From NCBI GenBank assembly GCA_018819325.1, contig JAHJQJ010000021.1:1-34614 (forward strand): DNA of 34,614 bases. The letters are read 5' to 3'. Source of the stretch: Patescibacteria group bacterium. GTDB lineage: Bacteria > Patescibacteriota > Microgenomatia > UBA1400 > MFAQ01. The notes beneath the pieces were generated by a model. It was not told where the DNA came from and made no database searches. It saw only the letters and a list, made by a program, of their open reading frames with translations. The translations under genes and the position numbers were made by a program. Below are positions 33,188 through 34,614 of this stretch, in pieces; position 1 is the first letter of the stretch; every line of letters begins with the position of its first letter.

Positions 33188-34567
33188 TTAAAGTTTCAAA
33201 ATTACAAATTGATCGGTTTTCTCTAGGACTTCAAAATTGGGATTTTGCATTAATTTGTTGGTGTCTGTATCAAAATTAACCGAGACGTAATGGGTGGCAC
33301 CCAAAGAAACCATTTGGTCTATGTCGTGGGTTAAAAGCGGCCAACCATAACGGTTGGTTTGGTATAGAAAGGCCGTGTCGCCCATGTAGGGAGCGATGAC
33401 TCTGGCGTCTTTGGGGAGTAATTTATCTACAGCTTGACCGGCCACGATAATGCTGGGGTTGTTTATCTGGTAGAGACCTTTAATTTCGTACCAAGAGAAA
33501 GCCGAGCTTAAGATAAAAATTACAATGGCTGTGGCCCAGAGAAGGGGTCTTGAAAATAAAGTTTTGGGTAGGGAGGTAAGGGTGGCTACTCCCCTGCCTA
33601 GCAACAAACTAATAAATGGCATGGTTATGCTTTGGTAGTAGTCGTGGGTAATGTTGCCACTAGCTAAAACGCTAAAGTAGGCAAGGATGCCGACTGCAAA
33701 TAGTGCATAGCTCCAGTTTAAGGTTTTAATGGGTTTTTTAAGAAGCCCAAGGACTAAGAAAATACTGCCCCAATAGCCCAAGATTAATTTACCCAAGCGT
33801 TCGGCAAATAACCACCTAAACCAAGCGGGTCTAAACCTAATACCGTTTTGGTTAAAAAGCCAGTCGGAAGCAGGGATCCCTGCTGGGAAGTGGCTGATCC
33901 AAGACCGCCAAAGAATAAAGGGGGTTAAGGCAAGTATTCCGTAGATGATAAATTTCTTAAAATTATTTTTATTTATTAAAAGCAGGTACGGAAGAATAAA
34001 AAACACGGCATAGGGTTTAACTAAAAGGGCAAGGCTAAAAAATATGGCAGAAAATAATAATTTTGATTGGATGGCTAGAAAAAATGAGGCTAGAAAAAGT
34101 GTAATCATTAACGGTTCTGGCAGAATTACTCTGGAGTAAAATATATTAAATGGTAAAAGGGCAAAAAATATAGATGAATAAAGGGCGGTTTTTTTGCCTG
34201 ATATCTTATTGGCAATTAAATAAATAAAGGTTAAGGAAATAAGAGATAAGATAACGGAGGTTAATCTGCCGGCGGTTTCTAGATTTAGGTTCCCCAGACG
34301 AAAAACCCCCAGATGCATTAAGTTATATAAAGGAAACTCTACCATTCTGTAGCCATTGGGATTTTCTAGGCCGGAAGGGATGTTGGAAATATCTTGGTAA
34401 CGAGGGATAAATAGATTAACGCCTTCTTGACTGAAAACTCTAGTAACTGAAGCGGTATCTGCCTGACGCCAGGAATGCCAATCGGCTACGGGGCTATCTA
34501 TTTTATAAAGCCTGACCATAAGGGCCATGACTAGTATTAAGAAAAATGCAAGATGCTTTTTGATCAT
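33188..34567 (-). CDS. GT39/PMT-like polytopic membrane glycosyltransferase
   Basis: DWHSWRQADTASVTRVF near the N-terminus and many TM helices. Start likely MIKKHLAF (34567) rather than the TTG at 34603. Confidence 0.8.
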   Translation of the reverse strand: MIKKHLAFFLILVMALMVRLYKIDSPVADWHSWRQADTASVTRVFSQEGVNLFIPRYQDISNIPSGLENPNGYRMVEFPLYNLMHLGVFRLGNLNLETAGRLTSVILSLISLTFIYLIANKISGKKTALYSSIFFALLPFNIFYSRVILPEPLMITLFLASFFLAIQSKLLFSAIFFSLALLVKPYAVFFILPYLLLINKNNFKKFIIYGILALTPFILWRSWISHFPAGIPASDWLFNQNGIRFRPAWFRWLFAERLGKLILGYWGSIFLVLGLLKKPIKTLNWSYALFAVGILAYFSVLASGNITHDYYQSITMPFISLLLGRGVATLTSLPKTLFSRPLLWATAIVIFILSSAFSWYEIKGLYQINNPSIIVAGQAVDKLLPKDARVIAPYMGDTAFLYQTNRYGWPLLTHDIDQMVSLGATHYVSVNFDTDTNKLMQNPNFEVLEKTDQFVILKL

Positions 34568-34614
34568 GATTTGGTGCTTAGTGATAGACCCATTATGCTC
34601 CAAAACATAATGGC

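Noticed and set aside
34590-34613. Hairpin ccattatg-ctccaaaa-cataatgg at the window end
   Set aside because: Possible terminator or start-proximal structure of the GT39 gene, but context beyond the window is missing.
1-34614. Alternative genetic code (UGA recoded)
   Set aside because: Genes read through cleanly with standard stops and ftsI terminates at TGA; no evidence for recoding.

Overview
The window appears to come from a Patescibacteria/CPR-type genome, probably Microgenomates-like (inferred from gene content; not verified). Almost everything is on the minus strand. From high to low coordinates it holds: a surface-glycan cluster (GT39-like, several GT4/GT2, ManC-like, short polyprenyl sugar-phosphate transferase, DUF4012); recO; glyS; a split division/cell-wall (dcw) cluster (mraZ-rsmH-ftsL-ftsI // dgkA-mraY // coiled-coil-ftsW-murG-ftsQ-ftsA-ftsZ); ileS-rodA; rplU-tRNA methyltransferase-rpmA-parB; and the 3' end of lepB. 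The few plus-strand genes (M42 peptidase, BECR-like nuclease, a gene fragment) look accessory. Main observations: (1) eleven start codons have a -10 box, mostly TGN-extended, ending only 6-9 nt upstream, which predicts systematic leaderless transcription; (2) the M42 gene sits beside a chimeric mini-ORF that fuses the dgkA N-terminus to the ftsI C-terminus, a recombination scar whose dgkA part differs mostly at synonymous sites; a similar gene-end duplication flanks a hicBA module; (3) hicA carries a 1-nt frameshift while hicB is intact; (4) REPIN-like and other palindromic repeat families occupy intergenic gaps, show compensatory stem changes, and have entered several proteins in frame (tRNA methyltransferase, DUF4012 protein, and probably the ParB and FtsZ linkers); (5) mraZ has a promoter with 10-bp-spaced candidate MraZ boxes. 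All calls are from reading the sequence; no database search was run.
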